Of a stretch of DNA of 44,090 nt, positions 1 to 7,652 are shown in pieces; position 1 is the stretch's first letter; every line of letters begins with the position of its first letter. Below the pieces are notes generated by a model, which was not told where the DNA came from, did not search any database, and worked only from the letters and a program-made list of their open reading frames with translations. The stretch is from Desulforamulus putei DSM 12395 (lineage in GTDB: Bacteria; Bacillota; Desulfotomaculia; Desulfotomaculales; Desulfotomaculaceae), in assembly GCF_900129195.1 (NCBI RefSeq), contig NZ_FQUY01000022.1, positions 1-44,090 of the forward strand, in the 5' to 3' direction. A program made the position numbers and the translations under genes.

Positions 1-1108
1 ATACCGCCATGCTTAGCAGCTGTTCCATCAGGACAGCTTTTTGTCTATCGGTTGATCTTGATGACTGCATGAGGGGCACTGCTTTTTCATAGTGCTCCAT
101 CAGCATTTCATGGGGATTTTTCACGGATTTGATATGGCTACACAAGTAACGAATCTCTCCGCACAGCTCTTTGCAGGCTTCAAGCTTCGGATGCGGTTTT
201 GCCGGAATCGGTGTTATGCCATGCTGCGCTTTCAAGTCCTCATTCCAATCCTTGCATGCGGGCTGTAAATATGAAATGTAGGCGTATCCTTTTTCATGCA
301 ATATGTCTGTAAATCGCCTGGAAGCTTCTATACCGGCAGGATCATGGTCGAGGCACAATACCACATTTTTAATGTGCATATTTTTTGACAGCACATGAAG
401 CATGGCATGTTCAGCCACACCGTCCAGCGCTACATAGCTGTGCTGCTGCCAGCCGTTCTTATGCAGGGTGATAAATGACAGCATGTCGATGGGAGCTTCA
501 AATACATAAAGAATACTGCTTGTACCAATGTAATTGAAACTGTATTTTGGATCGGAGCCTTCCACATTGCCACGGTAACCAGCAGCGTTGGAATAGGTTC
601 CCCTTTTATGTGCATGCCGGGCAGTACCGTTTTCATCATAGCCTACAAAAACAACATTGTGATATTCCTTGTCCTCATATATTTTTTTCTCTCTGACAAA
701 GTGGGTGAGGACATCCCGGTCAATATATCTCTGCTTCAAAAGGTAAGCATATACCCGGCGCATATTATCTGCGGCCTCCGGCAGTATGAATTCTTTTCGT
801 TCTGCTTCCGGCACCTTTTTATCACTTTGTCTAAACGCCATACCCTGTTCGCCGCCCAGCAGCAGTGTCACTGCATCAGGGAATGAGAGGCCATAAAATT
901 CCTGCACAAAATCAATGGCCAGACCACCTTGCCCGGCGCTGTGGCGGAACCACCGGTTGCCCCGGATTGTCACACTATCATGACGCTTCCACCGCCACTC
1001 CCTGCCGGAGCGTATGAGCTGCTCTCCCTGCCGTCTGAGAAAGTCCACAAGGTCAACGGAGTTTGCACGCTGTTTCTGCTCATCGGTAAAATGTACGTAC
1101 TCTGCCAT
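1..1108 (-). CDS. DUF3991/Toprim primase-like protein (3' end cut by window)
   Basis: A continuous minus-strand reading frame runs from an ATG at 1106-1108 to the left edge without a stop. It follows an AAAGGAGG ribosome site 7-8 bases upstream. The N-terminal 100 residues resemble the primase zinc-ribbon-like region of DUF3991 proteins but lack its cysteines. A Toprim-type fold follows: Glu204 in a VFEAPIDML segment and a DHD acid pair at 254-256 (LCLDHDPAGIEAS) are the expected metal-binding residues. DUF3991-Toprim proteins are common in Clostridia ICEs and plasmids and are thought to act in DNA processing or replication during transfer; that role is inferred from context. The gene is downstream of the relaxase, separated by an IS110 insertion that may have uncoupled its transcription. 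At least 369 residues are visible. Confidence 0.85.
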   Translation of the reverse strand, partial: MAEYVHFTDEQKQRANSVDLVDFLRRQGEQLIRSGREWRWKRHDSVTIRGNRWFRHSAGQGGLAIDFVQEFYGLSFPDAVTLLLGGEQGMAFRQSDKKVPEAERKEFILPEAADNMRRVYAYLLKQRYIDRDVLTHFVREKKIYEDKEYHNVVFVGYDENGTARHAHKRGTYSNAAGYRGNVEGSDPKYSFNYIGTSSILYVFEAPIDMLSFITLHKNGWQQHSYVALDGVAEHAMLHVLSKNMHIKNVVLCLDHDPAGIEASRRFTDILHEKGYAYISYLQPACKDWNEDLKAQHGITPIPAKPHPKLEACKELCGEIRYLCSHIKSVKNPHEMLMEHYEKAVPLMQSSRSTDRQKAVLMEQLLSMAV

Positions 1109-1123
1109 AGCGATCCTCCTTTG

Positions 1124-1243
1124 TCAGCGTTTCCGCTTGCCCGACCTGCGAAAATAAGCCACCCTTTTCACAGGTGGCTTCAGTCTTGAGAATATATAAC
1201 AGACGGGGATCTTTTCTTTTTTCTGTAGGTAGTTCTTCTTCAT
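1124..1243 (-). CDS. Short basic ORF (39 aa), possible leader peptide
   Basis: An ATG at 1241-1243 lies 7 bases behind a strong AAGGAGG site and opens a 39-codon frame ending 15 bases before the Toprim gene's start. The product is very basic (ends GKRKR) and has one Cys. I know no family for it. The hairpin at 1156-1180 lies inside this frame, so the ORF may serve as a translated leader controlling the downstream gene rather than encoding a working protein. The good ribosome site is the main support; its length makes it uncertain. Confidence 0.4.
   Translation of the reverse strand: MKKNYLQKKEKIPVCYIFSRLKPPVKRVAYFRRSGKRKR
1156..1180 (-). promoter_or_regulatory. Terminator-like hairpin before Toprim gene
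   Basis: Perfect 8-bp arms AAGCCACC (1156-1163) and GGTGGCTT (1173-1180) enclose a loop that reads TGTGAAAAG on the minus strand, followed by a short T-rich stretch. It sits about 50 bases upstream of the Toprim start. It belongs to the set of hairpins with a GAAAAG loop, so attenuation or RNA processing is the likeliest role. Confidence 0.55.
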
Positions 1244-1261
1244 GGGAATTCCTCCTTGTAT

Positions 1262-1663
1262 ACTAAGAGCAGCTAAGAATTTGGTTCACATAAACCAGAT
1301 TTGCAGTTGCTCTTTAGTTTTTTGTTCTTTGGTAAATTTATCGTAATAGATGTTTACGATCCTGGGATGTCTTTGGGAAAATAGCCTTAGGTAGATGCCT
1401 ACCAAGGGAATGTTCCTATTCCTCCCGTTGCCCCTTTAATGAGGGAGTCTTCCAGGTTTAGAGTGTTCCCCTGGCCCCATGTTGTAGACCAACACGCTGA
1501 CTGTCTCCCGGTCGATCATCCCTTCCGCCCAGCAGAGGAAGGCTCGTGCACCGATGTTCTCCGGTGTATTCCAATAGCTCGCAAGGCTGTCGTGCATGGG
1601 TTTCCCGGGGACATCCCAGGACCGTAGGTATCTTTATCCTCAAACGAAAGGAGGTGAGACTTT
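1262..1663 (+). ncRNA. Structured leader of IS110 element; probable bridge RNA region
   Basis: About 400 bases without a convincing gene precede the IS110 transposase on its strand. IS110-family recombinases are known to use a bridge RNA transcribed from the element's non-coding end, usually upstream of the gene. Several hairpins fit that. A long one at 1262-1318 has an ACTAA/TTAGT outer stem and a TGGTT/AACCA inner stem. Others are GGTAG/CTACC (1390-1403), CCTTCC/GGAAGG around a 10-base loop (1521-1542) and CACCG/CGGTG (1549-1566). I cannot define the exact RNA ends or guide loops by eye, and the element's left end is not certain; part of the first hairpin may belong to the ICE. Confidence 0.5.
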
Positions 1664-2914
1664 ATGCCTTCTCCCTTATTTGTTGGGATTGATGTAAGCA
1701 GTAAAAACAATGTAGTATGCTGTTTAACCAGGGACGAGGAAAAGAAAGCTTTAAGCCGCTTTAGCGTTTCCAATAACCGTCCCGGTATTATGGAGTTTCA
1801 GGAACATATCACCAGCTTAATCCATAAGCACGGATTCGAGCAGGTCTTATTCGGACTGGAGCATACCGGCTGTTACTCTACCCATGCGGCTATGTACCTT
1901 CAACGTCACCTGGACTTCCATTGTAAAGACGTTAAGGTGTATATGTTCAATCCCAGTTTGATCAAGGAGTTTAAGAAATCTCATTATCTGGATGCCCCTA
2001 AGAACGACAGGATTGACGCCTGGTTCATCGCCGCAAAACTTCGCGCCGGTCATCTTCCCTTTCCCTTTACCTGGAGCGAGCCGCTCCTGGCACTGCAACG
2101 CCTGACACGGGCTCGTTTCCATTTAATCCAGGACCTGACGCGGGAGAGCAACTTCCTTATGACCAACCTTTATCTGAAGTTCAGTGACTATACTGTTGTA
2201 CCTTTTACCAACAAATTGTCTGCCACTTCTCTGGCGGTCATGGAAGAGTTTGAGTCGGTGGAAGAGATTGCTGATATTCCCTTGGACAAGCTGGTAGATT
2301 TTTTGGTGATGCACGGTAAAAACCGCTTTGATGACCCCCAAGCCGTAGCCAAGGCTCTGCAAAAAGCCGCACGTTCTTCCTACCGGCTGCCCCAGTCCGT
2401 CGCTGATTCCATTAATCTGGCTATGGCCTCCAGTATCCGTGTTATTCGCGTTATTCAAGAGCAGTTAAAGTCTTTAAAGAAGGCCATTGAGGATCATCTC
2501 AAGGCAATACCTCAAACCCTGGATTCCGTACCTGGCATTGGCCCTATCTTTGCTTCCGGTATCCTGGCTGAAATCGGTGATATTCGCCAGTTTAAAAATC
2601 ATCCACAAGTCGCCAAGTTTGCCGGACTTGCTTGGACGGAGAACCAATCCGGGGATTTTAAAGCTTCCCAAACCCGGCTAATCCGTTCCGGTAACCGCTA
2701 TCTCAAATACTATCTCATCGAAGCGGCGAACAGTGTCAGGGTGCACGACCCTGTTTTTGCCGAGTATTATGCCAAAAAGAAAGCGGAACAGAAGGTTTAT
2801 GCCGATAAACGTGCCCTTGCGCTTACAGCTCGTAAACTGGTGCGGTTGGTCGATTATCTGCTGCGAACTAACCGACTTTACGAACCCAAAGGAGGGATTC
2901 TTCAAAAAGACTAA
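1664..2914 (+). mobile_element. IS110-family transposase (DEDD/Tnp20), intact
   Basis: A 416-residue IS110 recombinase preceded by an AAAGGAGGTGAG ribosome site. The N-terminal RuvC-like DEDD domain shows Asp10 (FVGIDVSSKNN), Glu66 (GLEHTG) and Asp115/Asp118 (KNDRIDAW). The C-terminal Tnp20 domain begins near residue 285 with LDSVPGIGPIFASGILAEIGD and continues to SGNRYLKYYLIEAANSVR, which in this family holds the serine that attacks DNA. Length is normal and there is no frameshift, so it is probably active. It is the only sizeable plus-strand gene inside the ICE and separates the relaxase from the Toprim gene. The element's right end lies somewhere between 2915 and about 3072. IS110 elements lack clear terminal inverted repeats, so I cannot fix the borders. 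Confidence 0.93.
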
Positions 2915-3078
2915 ACCTGACAACGTCTCTATTTCCCTTTTCTGACATTATTTACATATTATTACTCGCGTTGGAAAAGGGGTTAGTTTCTTATTGCCTT
3001 TTTTCGGTGCACCCCCCACAGATAGCAGCGTATCGAAAATATTATGTTGACTTAGGGGCTTGACATTATACCGCTGCT
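2915..3078. other. IS110 right end and relaxase 3' flank
   Basis: This stretch has no gene. It should contain the right end of the IS110 element and the original DNA after the relaxase stop. The GCTGCTCT at 3073-3080 is an inverted copy of AGAGCAGC at 1266-1273 on the other side of the element. Confidence 0.4.
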
Positions 3079-4854
3079 CTAATAGCTTTGATGCGGCGCA
3101 TGGTCGTTATATGCATGACCTTGCGCCAGTTTTTTCTCCATGATTTTTTTGCGAAGCTTTCGGTCAACCTGGATGAGAGGATTGCCAAAAGCTTTCTGAT
3201 ACTCCTCTCTAAAGATGTTGCCCAAGTGATGCATCAAGCGTGTTGCTGCAAGGAGTATGGATGGGTCTTTGAAGGAATCCATGCGTTCCAGCAAATACTT
3301 TGCATAGATATTTCCCTGTGCTGCAGCTGCCGACAGCCAATGCAACGCTGTTTCCTTATCCTGCCTGACATCATGCCCCAAAAGATACAGTTTGCCGAGG
3401 GCATATTGCGCATACTGATTGCCTTGTTCTGCAGATTTGGTGAACAGTTCCACAGCCTTTACGGCATCTTTCTCTAGATGGTTTCCTGTAAGGTACAGCT
3501 TCGCCATTGCATACTGTGCGAGAGCATTCCCGTTGTCCGCAGCTTTCCCCAGCCACTGCAATGCCTTTTCTACATTTTCATGCTCGCTGTCCGATTCAAG
3601 ATAAATCCTTTCGAGCATATACTGTGCGTTGACATTTCCGAGCTTTGCAGATTTCTCAAAATATGTGGTGGCAGCAGTAATATCACCATCATCTTCTATT
3701 GATATATTCTGTTCCTCGTCCGGCTCAAAAGTGAAATGGTGACTGCCGATATTTAACGCTTCGGCAATCACCATGTTTTTAATGCTCTTGAATTCTTTCT
3801 GCTGTGAAAGCGGAAGAGGCGGCGGCAGCTTGTCAACATAGGTGCTTAAAACTTCATTACGCATTTCGTACCAGCTGCTGTAAAGCTCTGTTACTCTTTC
3901 ATCCTTTGCAAGCTCATCGACAATCTGATTAACGAGTGCCTTGAGGGGAGCCTTCAGATAACCGTATTGCTTCTTGCCGGAAGTATGCTTGAGCTTTTCA
4001 GCAAGGTGTGCAATCAATTCCTCTATATTTTTATTCTCACATACCCCTGCACGAATTTGAGCAATGATGTCCTGCATGGCCTCACGGCTCTGTCTATTCA
4101 GAGCATTGCGTCGTTCAGTCTGCTTCTCATAAATCTGCATCAAGTCCTGGCGGAAGATTTCCCGTGCAAGACTTCCCCGCATGTTTTCTATCCCTTGCTT
4201 TGTGACATAGGCTTCTTTGGGATTGATGGAGTAAGCAATCAGGTGGATGTGCGGGTGATGGCTCTCATTGTGAAAAGCAGCATACCATCGCAAATTTTCC
4301 GGAGCGATCTTCATATTTTCCGCAATGATATTCCGTTGTGCCCGGATCAAATCCTGCCACGGTTTTGCGCAGTCATATCCCAGCCTCTCTGCATCTTCGC
4401 GCCGGAGGGATACAATATTTGTCCACACATTTCCGGAATGGTTTGATACTTCATCAGCAACTTTTGATAGTACAACAGGTACACCTTCATCCGTAAAGAG
4501 TCCGTGGCTGCCGAACTTTTCAACTCTCGGACGATTGGCGATGTAGTCTACAAAGTTTTTCTTTTTGCCGATCAGATCGAGATTGTTTTCAAGAGCAATA
4601 GAAATAAACTCCGATGCATTTTCCCTGGTAGGTTTTTTCAGATAGTCCTCGTACTCGAATATGTCAGCAGTATCTGGCAGCATTTTCAGGATTTCAGAAA
4701 TTAGCTGCTGCTGATTTTTTGTTGCAGGAAGAGTTCTGAAACTGTCATCAATTTTTTCGACTCCCTCACGGGTGGCCACATATTCTACCAGATTGGCCAA
4801 ATGTGCTTTGGGTGCATTTTTTAAGTACCGGCATTTGAATATGATCCTGGGCAT
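3079..4854 (-). CDS. MobL/MobP-type relaxase with C-terminal Sel1 repeats
   Basis: This 591-residue protein nicks oriT and leads the transferred strand into the recipient. The N-terminus (PRIIFKCRYLKNAP, then a VEYVATREGVEKI segment) is typical of Clostridia MobL relaxases. The metal-binding histidine motif is AFHNESHHPHIHLIAYS, with His195, His199, His200, His202 and His204. The C-terminal third (about 390-530) carries four Sel1/TPR-like repeats of the form LQWLGKAADNGNALAQYAMA, a protein-contact module. It starts 11 bases after the accessory RHH gene and is preceded by a GGTGA-type ribosome site. Its 3' flank is interrupted by IS110 but the frame is complete. The assignment is firm; the precise subfamily is from memory of related proteins. 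Confidence 0.9.
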   Translation of the reverse strand: MPRIIFKCRYLKNAPKAHLANLVEYVATREGVEKIDDSFRTLPATKNQQQLISEILKMLPDTADIFEYEDYLKKPTRENASEFISIALENNLDLIGKKKNFVDYIANRPRVEKFGSHGLFTDEGVPVVLSKVADEVSNHSGNVWTNIVSLRREDAERLGYDCAKPWQDLIRAQRNIIAENMKIAPENLRWYAAFHNESHHPHIHLIAYSINPKEAYVTKQGIENMRGSLAREIFRQDLMQIYEKQTERRNALNRQSREAMQDIIAQIRAGVCENKNIEELIAHLAEKLKHTSGKKQYGYLKAPLKALVNQIVDELAKDERVTELYSSWYEMRNEVLSTYVDKLPPPLPLSQQKEFKSIKNMVIAEALNIGSHHFTFEPDEEQNISIEDDGDITAATTYFEKSAKLGNVNAQYMLERIYLESDSEHENVEKALQWLGKAADNGNALAQYAMAKLYLTGNHLEKDAVKAVELFTKSAEQGNQYAQYALGKLYLLGHDVRQDKETALHWLSAAAAQGNIYAKYLLERMDSFKDPSILLAATRLMHHLGNIFREEYQKAFGNPLIQVDRKLRKKIMEKKLAQGHAYNDHAPHQSY

Positions 4855-4865
4855 AGCATATCACC

Positions 4866-5273
4866 TTACTTACCCTTTTGATATTTCACTGCCTCCTCAA
4901 AGGTGACGGAGCCGATGGTCTTTTTTACATCGTTGATGCATTTCCCACGGAGCTTTTGCAGCAGGGTTTCATCGATCTCGGCGGTAGACGCAAGGACATT
5001 CATCATCATGGACATCTCCACCGCCAGCTTGAAAAGCAGCCGTGCAATACGGTTCTCAGAGCTTTCAACAATACCGGAAAGGGTGGAAGTAATTGCACTG
5101 GGAAGATATTTGTTGTTTTCACCGGATGTGATATATCCGCTGTAAAAGTGAATGGCCTTTTCTATAAACTCGCTCCGGCTTTTGCAGTTATCCTTCGGGA
5201 AAAGCTCGTCTGTCTTTTTTATGGTTTCAGGATACAGCCACAGGGGAATTCTCTTTTTATTCTCCTCTGCCAC
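4866..5273 (-). CDS. Mobilisation accessory protein, ribbon-helix-helix-like (MobC role)
   Basis: I chose the GTG at 5271-5273 because GGAGGTGG lies 8 bases upstream. The longer open frame to 5417 runs through the repeat-rich oriT candidate and is unlikely to be translated. The product is 135 residues. Its N-terminal half (RIPLWLYPETIKKTDELFP, then SRSEFIEKAIHFYSGYI) has the strand-helix-helix pattern of RHH DNA-binding proteins. The remainder is helical (SENRIARLLFKLAVEM). Its position between the repeats and the relaxase gene suggests an oriT-binding relaxosome protein that recruits the relaxase. Binding to the 5322-5397 repeats is inference. Confidence 0.75.
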   Translation of the reverse strand: MAEENKKRIPLWLYPETIKKTDELFPKDNCKSRSEFIEKAIHFYSGYITSGENNKYLPSAITSTLSGIVESSENRIARLLFKLAVEMSMMMNVLASTAEIDETLLQKLRGKCINDVKKTIGSVTFEEAVKYQKGK

Positions 5274-5279
5274 TCTCAA

Positions 5280-5560
5280 CCACCTCCGTTCCTTGTCTTG
5301 ATTCCATTCATATATTCGGCAACCACCTGTGAGGTGTACCTGCAAAAGCCTTTGCATGCGGGAAAAACCCGGATTTCCGACCACCCGCGAGGTAACCGCA
5401 GCCCTATTTAGGTGCACCTGTCTTAAAGCCTTTCAGTCCGCATTGCGGGCTGATGTGATTCGAGGGGAGGTCGCCTGCGACCACCCCTCTTTAACCTGCA
5501 CCGTTTTCGACCCCATGGTCCACCCCTGCAAGGATAAGCCATGCCTGCTGCCGTCTTCTT
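5280..5560. other. Candidate origin of transfer (oriT) with direct and inverted repeats
   Basis: Gene-free DNA directly upstream of the relaxosome genes. It holds an imperfect direct repeat (ACCACCTGTGAGGTGTACC at 5322-5340 and ACCACCCGCGAGGTAACC at 5380-5397). It also holds a TGCAAA/TTTGCA hairpin (5341-5356), a CCGCA/TGCGG hairpin near 5438-5448, and a strong stem at 5463-5489 centred on GGTCGCCTGCGACC with one mismatch. Clustered repeats beside a relaxase and an RHH accessory gene are the usual form of an oriT. I cannot identify the nick site. Confidence 0.5.
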
Positions 5561-5655
5561 TATGCTCTCAACAAGCCCCAAAAAGGGGCGGAAAACTGCC
5601 GACAGGTATATAATAGACGCCACCCTCCCCCTGAAAAGGCCACACAAGGGCACAC

Positions 5656-5678
5656 AGCCGCCAAATATGCGGCTTTTT
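5656..5678 (+). terminator. Plus-strand intrinsic terminator-like hairpin
   Basis: Arms AGCCGC (5656-5661) and GCGGCT (5669-5674) are followed on the plus strand by five T residues. On the minus strand there is no T-run, so it would act only on plus-strand transcripts. No plus-strand gene is visible here, so any transcript it ends would come from the oriT region. Confidence 0.45.
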
Positions 5679-5687
5679 GTATCCTAT

Positions 5688-5942
5688 TTACACGGTAGTG
5701 TTCGCATCATTATTGGCAGCAGCCGTAGAGGAAGGCCGGAACGGTCTTTTCGGCTTTTCCTGCACCCTGGAATCCCGGCTTTCAATGTACTCACGGACAG
5801 GCGCTGGGACATGCTTTTCGTAGAGCTTTTGCATCACATCTTCCAGTTCATTGTCAAGGGCGGCGTCATTTTTGCCCATGTACTGGCGGATGGCGCGAAG
5901 CTTCTCGGCATCGTATTGGATTTGGATCGTTGCTTTTCTCAT
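5688..5942 (-). CDS. Small DUF6103-like protein, copy A
   Basis: 84 residues behind an AAAGGAGTG ribosome site. The N-terminal 55 residues (KATIQIQYDAEKLRAIRQYM, then LEDVMQKLYEKHVPAPVREY) match the copy at 7265-7639 closely in pattern, so the two are paralogues. I recall this as the DUF6103 family of ICE proteins, function unknown; the beta-then-helix start suggests a small RHH-like DNA-binding or dimerising fold. The Arg/Pro-rich tail lacks the Met-rich C-terminal motif carried by copy B. It sits between the par operon and the oriT candidate, so a role in DNA maintenance or transfer is possible but unproven. Confidence 0.75.
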   Translation of the reverse strand: MRKATIQIQYDAEKLRAIRQYMGKNDAALDNELEDVMQKLYEKHVPAPVREYIESRDSRVQEKPKRPFRPSSTAAANNDANTTV

Positions 5943-5989
5943 AGTGGTTCACTCCTTTATATAATTTTTGTATCGCAGGAAAAAGTAAG

Positions 5990-6051
5990 CCATGTTGGTG
6001 TACTTTCCTGATCCACCATCACAATGACAGCGGGAAAATGAGCCAACATGG
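5990..6051 (-). terminator. Long hairpin after parMR
   Basis: The arms CCATGTTGG (5990-5998) and CCAACATGG (6043-6051) are perfect, with a further TTTCC/GGAAA match inside. The hairpin begins right after the parR stop codon, and the minus-strand sequence after it is T-rich (ACTTTTTCC). It is probably the terminator of the par operon or a processing site before the DUF6103-like gene; a centromere-like role is less likely. Confidence 0.55.
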
Positions 6052-6345
6052 TTACAATTCCTCCAGCGCATGGATCAGGCTGCCGGGGAGATCGGACAGC
6101 CGAACACCATCATCCGTTTCCCCCGGCAGCTTGGTTTGCAGTTGCAGCGCGGCATTTCGCAACTCGTCCCTGACCACCTGCCGGACAACCTTCTCCAGGC
6201 TTTCCGTCTGATGTGCCGTCAGGATGCTGTTGACCACATACTCGGTGCGCTGCCTGCTGGCCTGCCGCGCAAGCAGTGCCTCGGCTCCCCGATGCCTTGG
6301 GTTGTCCATATCGAAGGAGAGATAATATCGTTTTCGCCCGGACAT
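6052..6345 (-). CDS. parR: ParR-like partition adaptor
   Basis: This 97-residue protein begins four bases after the ParM gene, with GGTGAG upstream. The N-terminus (RKRYYLSFDMDNPRHRGAEA) followed by ARQASRQRTEYVVNSILT looks like a strand-helix-helix DNA-binding start, and the rest is helical with an acidic end (HALEEL). ParR proteins bind a centromere-like repeat and cap ParM filaments to move sister DNA copies apart. The assignment rests mainly on tight coupling to a clear ParM. In an ICE it would stabilise the excised circular form; that is inference. Confidence 0.75.
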   Translation of the reverse strand: MSGRKRYYLSFDMDNPRHRGAEALLARQASRQRTEYVVNSILTAHQTESLEKVVRQVVRDELRNAALQLQTKLPGETDDGVRLSDLPGSLIHALEEL

Positions 6346-6349
6346 AGGC

Positions 6350-7231
6350 TCACCCCATCAGGAGCTTGTAGCCGTCCGCATTGGCGAACCGGTTCAGCAC
6401 CGCCACAGTATTGAGGTCGCTCCTGCGCAGCATGAGTTCGAGCAGTTCCGCACCACCGCCCGCGAACACCGTGGGGAGCCGCAGGTCAAGTCCGCGCTCC
6501 CGGAGCGCATTGAGCAGTTCCTTGCAGTAAGCCGCCACAGCCTGCTCCACCACAACATGGATCAATTTGCTGTCGGCGTGCTGGATATCCCCGCGGATCG
6601 CGTCGGTGATAAGTTCGTCCGACAGGAGGATGTCATTGCGCTGGAGCGTATCCTGAATCCGGCTGTAGAGGGTAATGGTTCCCATGCGCAGGCTGGCGCA
6701 GCTCGATCTGTCCAGCCGGAAGTCATGGAGTGTGAGGATATCCACCGTATACCCGCCGATATCCACCAGCGTGATGCTTCGGTAATCCTTCAGCTGCGGA
6801 TAATACCGGCACAGCGCCGCATGACCCTGCGCGAACACCTTGCACTCGGCGATGCGGCATCGGTAAGACGTTCCCTCGAACAAGAACGAAACATTGTCAC
6901 GCAGAAAATATCGCCGAAATGCCTCCTTCTGCGTCCCGTAGCTGCCAATGGGCAGACCCACGCCAAGGGCGATTTCCGCGCTTGTGGTTCCTACGCGCTT
7001 CATTGCGTCAGCGATAGCCGGCAGCGTCAGGATAAAGGTATCCGGCTCTCTGGTCTTGTCCTGCTGGAACCGCATGCGACGCTCGCCGACGGCGTAATAC
7101 CTGCCCTCGTAGAAGAGCTGCATGTCCGGCGTGATGAATTCCTTGTCGCTTGCAGTGTATCCGGAGGCATAGAGCATCCCTTCCGAGGATTTGGTGTTGT
7201 AGTTTCCGTTGTCCACACCAAGCTTGATCAT
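6350..7231 (-). CDS. parM: ParM/StbA actin-like partition ATPase
   Basis: A 293-residue actin-fold protein. I start it at the ATG at 7229-7231, which has AAAGGTGGT 10 bases upstream, not at the GTG five codons earlier that overlaps that site. Actin signatures are visible: phosphate 1 (KLGVDNGNYNTKS, residues 3-15), phosphate 2 (TLVDIGGYTVDILTL, about 165-180) and the adenosine loop (VFAGGGAELL, about 262-271). ParM polymerises with ATP to segregate DNA. It is directly followed by the parR-like gene, forming a type II partition operon inside the ICE. Confidence 0.88.
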   Translation of the reverse strand: MIKLGVDNGNYNTKSSEGMLYASGYTASDKEFITPDMQLFYEGRYYAVGERRMRFQQDKTREPDTFILTLPAIADAMKRVGTTSAEIALGVGLPIGSYGTQKEAFRRYFLRDNVSFLFEGTSYRCRIAECKVFAQGHAALCRYYPQLKDYRSITLVDIGGYTVDILTLHDFRLDRSSCASLRMGTITLYSRIQDTLQRNDILLSDELITDAIRGDIQHADSKLIHVVVEQAVAAYCKELLNALRERGLDLRLPTVFAGGGAELLELMLRRSDLNTVAVLNRFANADGYKLLMG

Positions 7232-7264
7232 TGAAATTAGCACCACCTTTTTCTTTTTTGATTT

Positions 7265-7639
7265 TTACATACTCATGCTCATGCCCTGGGATTCTTCCGG
7301 TTCTTCCGGCGGCTCCGGCTGTCTGGCTTGCGGAGATAATGATGCTGATTCAGCCACCGCCTGCTCACGCTGGCGGCGGGTTTGTCTTGACTGGCGTTCC
7401 CTTTGTGGCTCCGGCTGCTGCTCCTGAGCTCTCTGTTCAGACGTTTCCTCTTGCAGCGATGCTTGGTCAAGCTTGCTTTCCACATATTCTCGGACGTGTA
7501 CCGGAACAACTTTTTCATAGGTTTTATCAAGGTAATCCTTTAGCTCCTGCTCAACAGTCAGCTCCTTTTTGCCCATAAAAAAACGGAGTGCATCCAGCTT
7601 CTCCGTGGGGAACAGTATCTTCAGTTCGGTTTCTCTCAT
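7265..7639 (-). CDS. DUF6103-like protein, copy B, with Met-rich C-terminal tail
   Basis: 124 residues, 33 bases upstream of parM. The first 60 residues (TELKILFPTEKLDALRFFMG, then LKDYLDKTYEKVVPVHVREY) are paralogous to the protein at 5688-5942. A long low-complexity Gln/Glu/Arg/Pro linker (about 65-115) leads to the extreme C-terminus SQGMSMSM, one of the clearest cases of the shared ICE tail. The tail codons ATG AGC ATG AGT ATG differ from those of the amidoligase tail, so the likeness is at protein level. The function is unknown. Confidence 0.8.
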   Translation of the reverse strand: MRETELKILFPTEKLDALRFFMGKKELTVEQELKDYLDKTYEKVVPVHVREYVESKLDQASLQEETSEQRAQEQQPEPQRERQSRQTRRQREQAVAESASLSPQARQPEPPEEPEESQGMSMSM

Positions 7640-7652
7640 GGCTCTTTTCCTC

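Noticed and set aside
5274-5417. Upstream extension of the RHH accessory gene
   Set aside because: It reads through the repeats; the GTG at 5273 has a much better ribosome site.
5423-5653. Minus-strand open frame of 76 codons in the oriT candidate
   Set aside because: Low-complexity Arg/Gly/Pro product, no ribosome site, and it overlaps the hairpin-rich DNA.
6557-7234. Plus-strand open frame opposite parM
   Set aside because: A shadow of the well-supported ParM gene with no ribosome site or recognisable domain.
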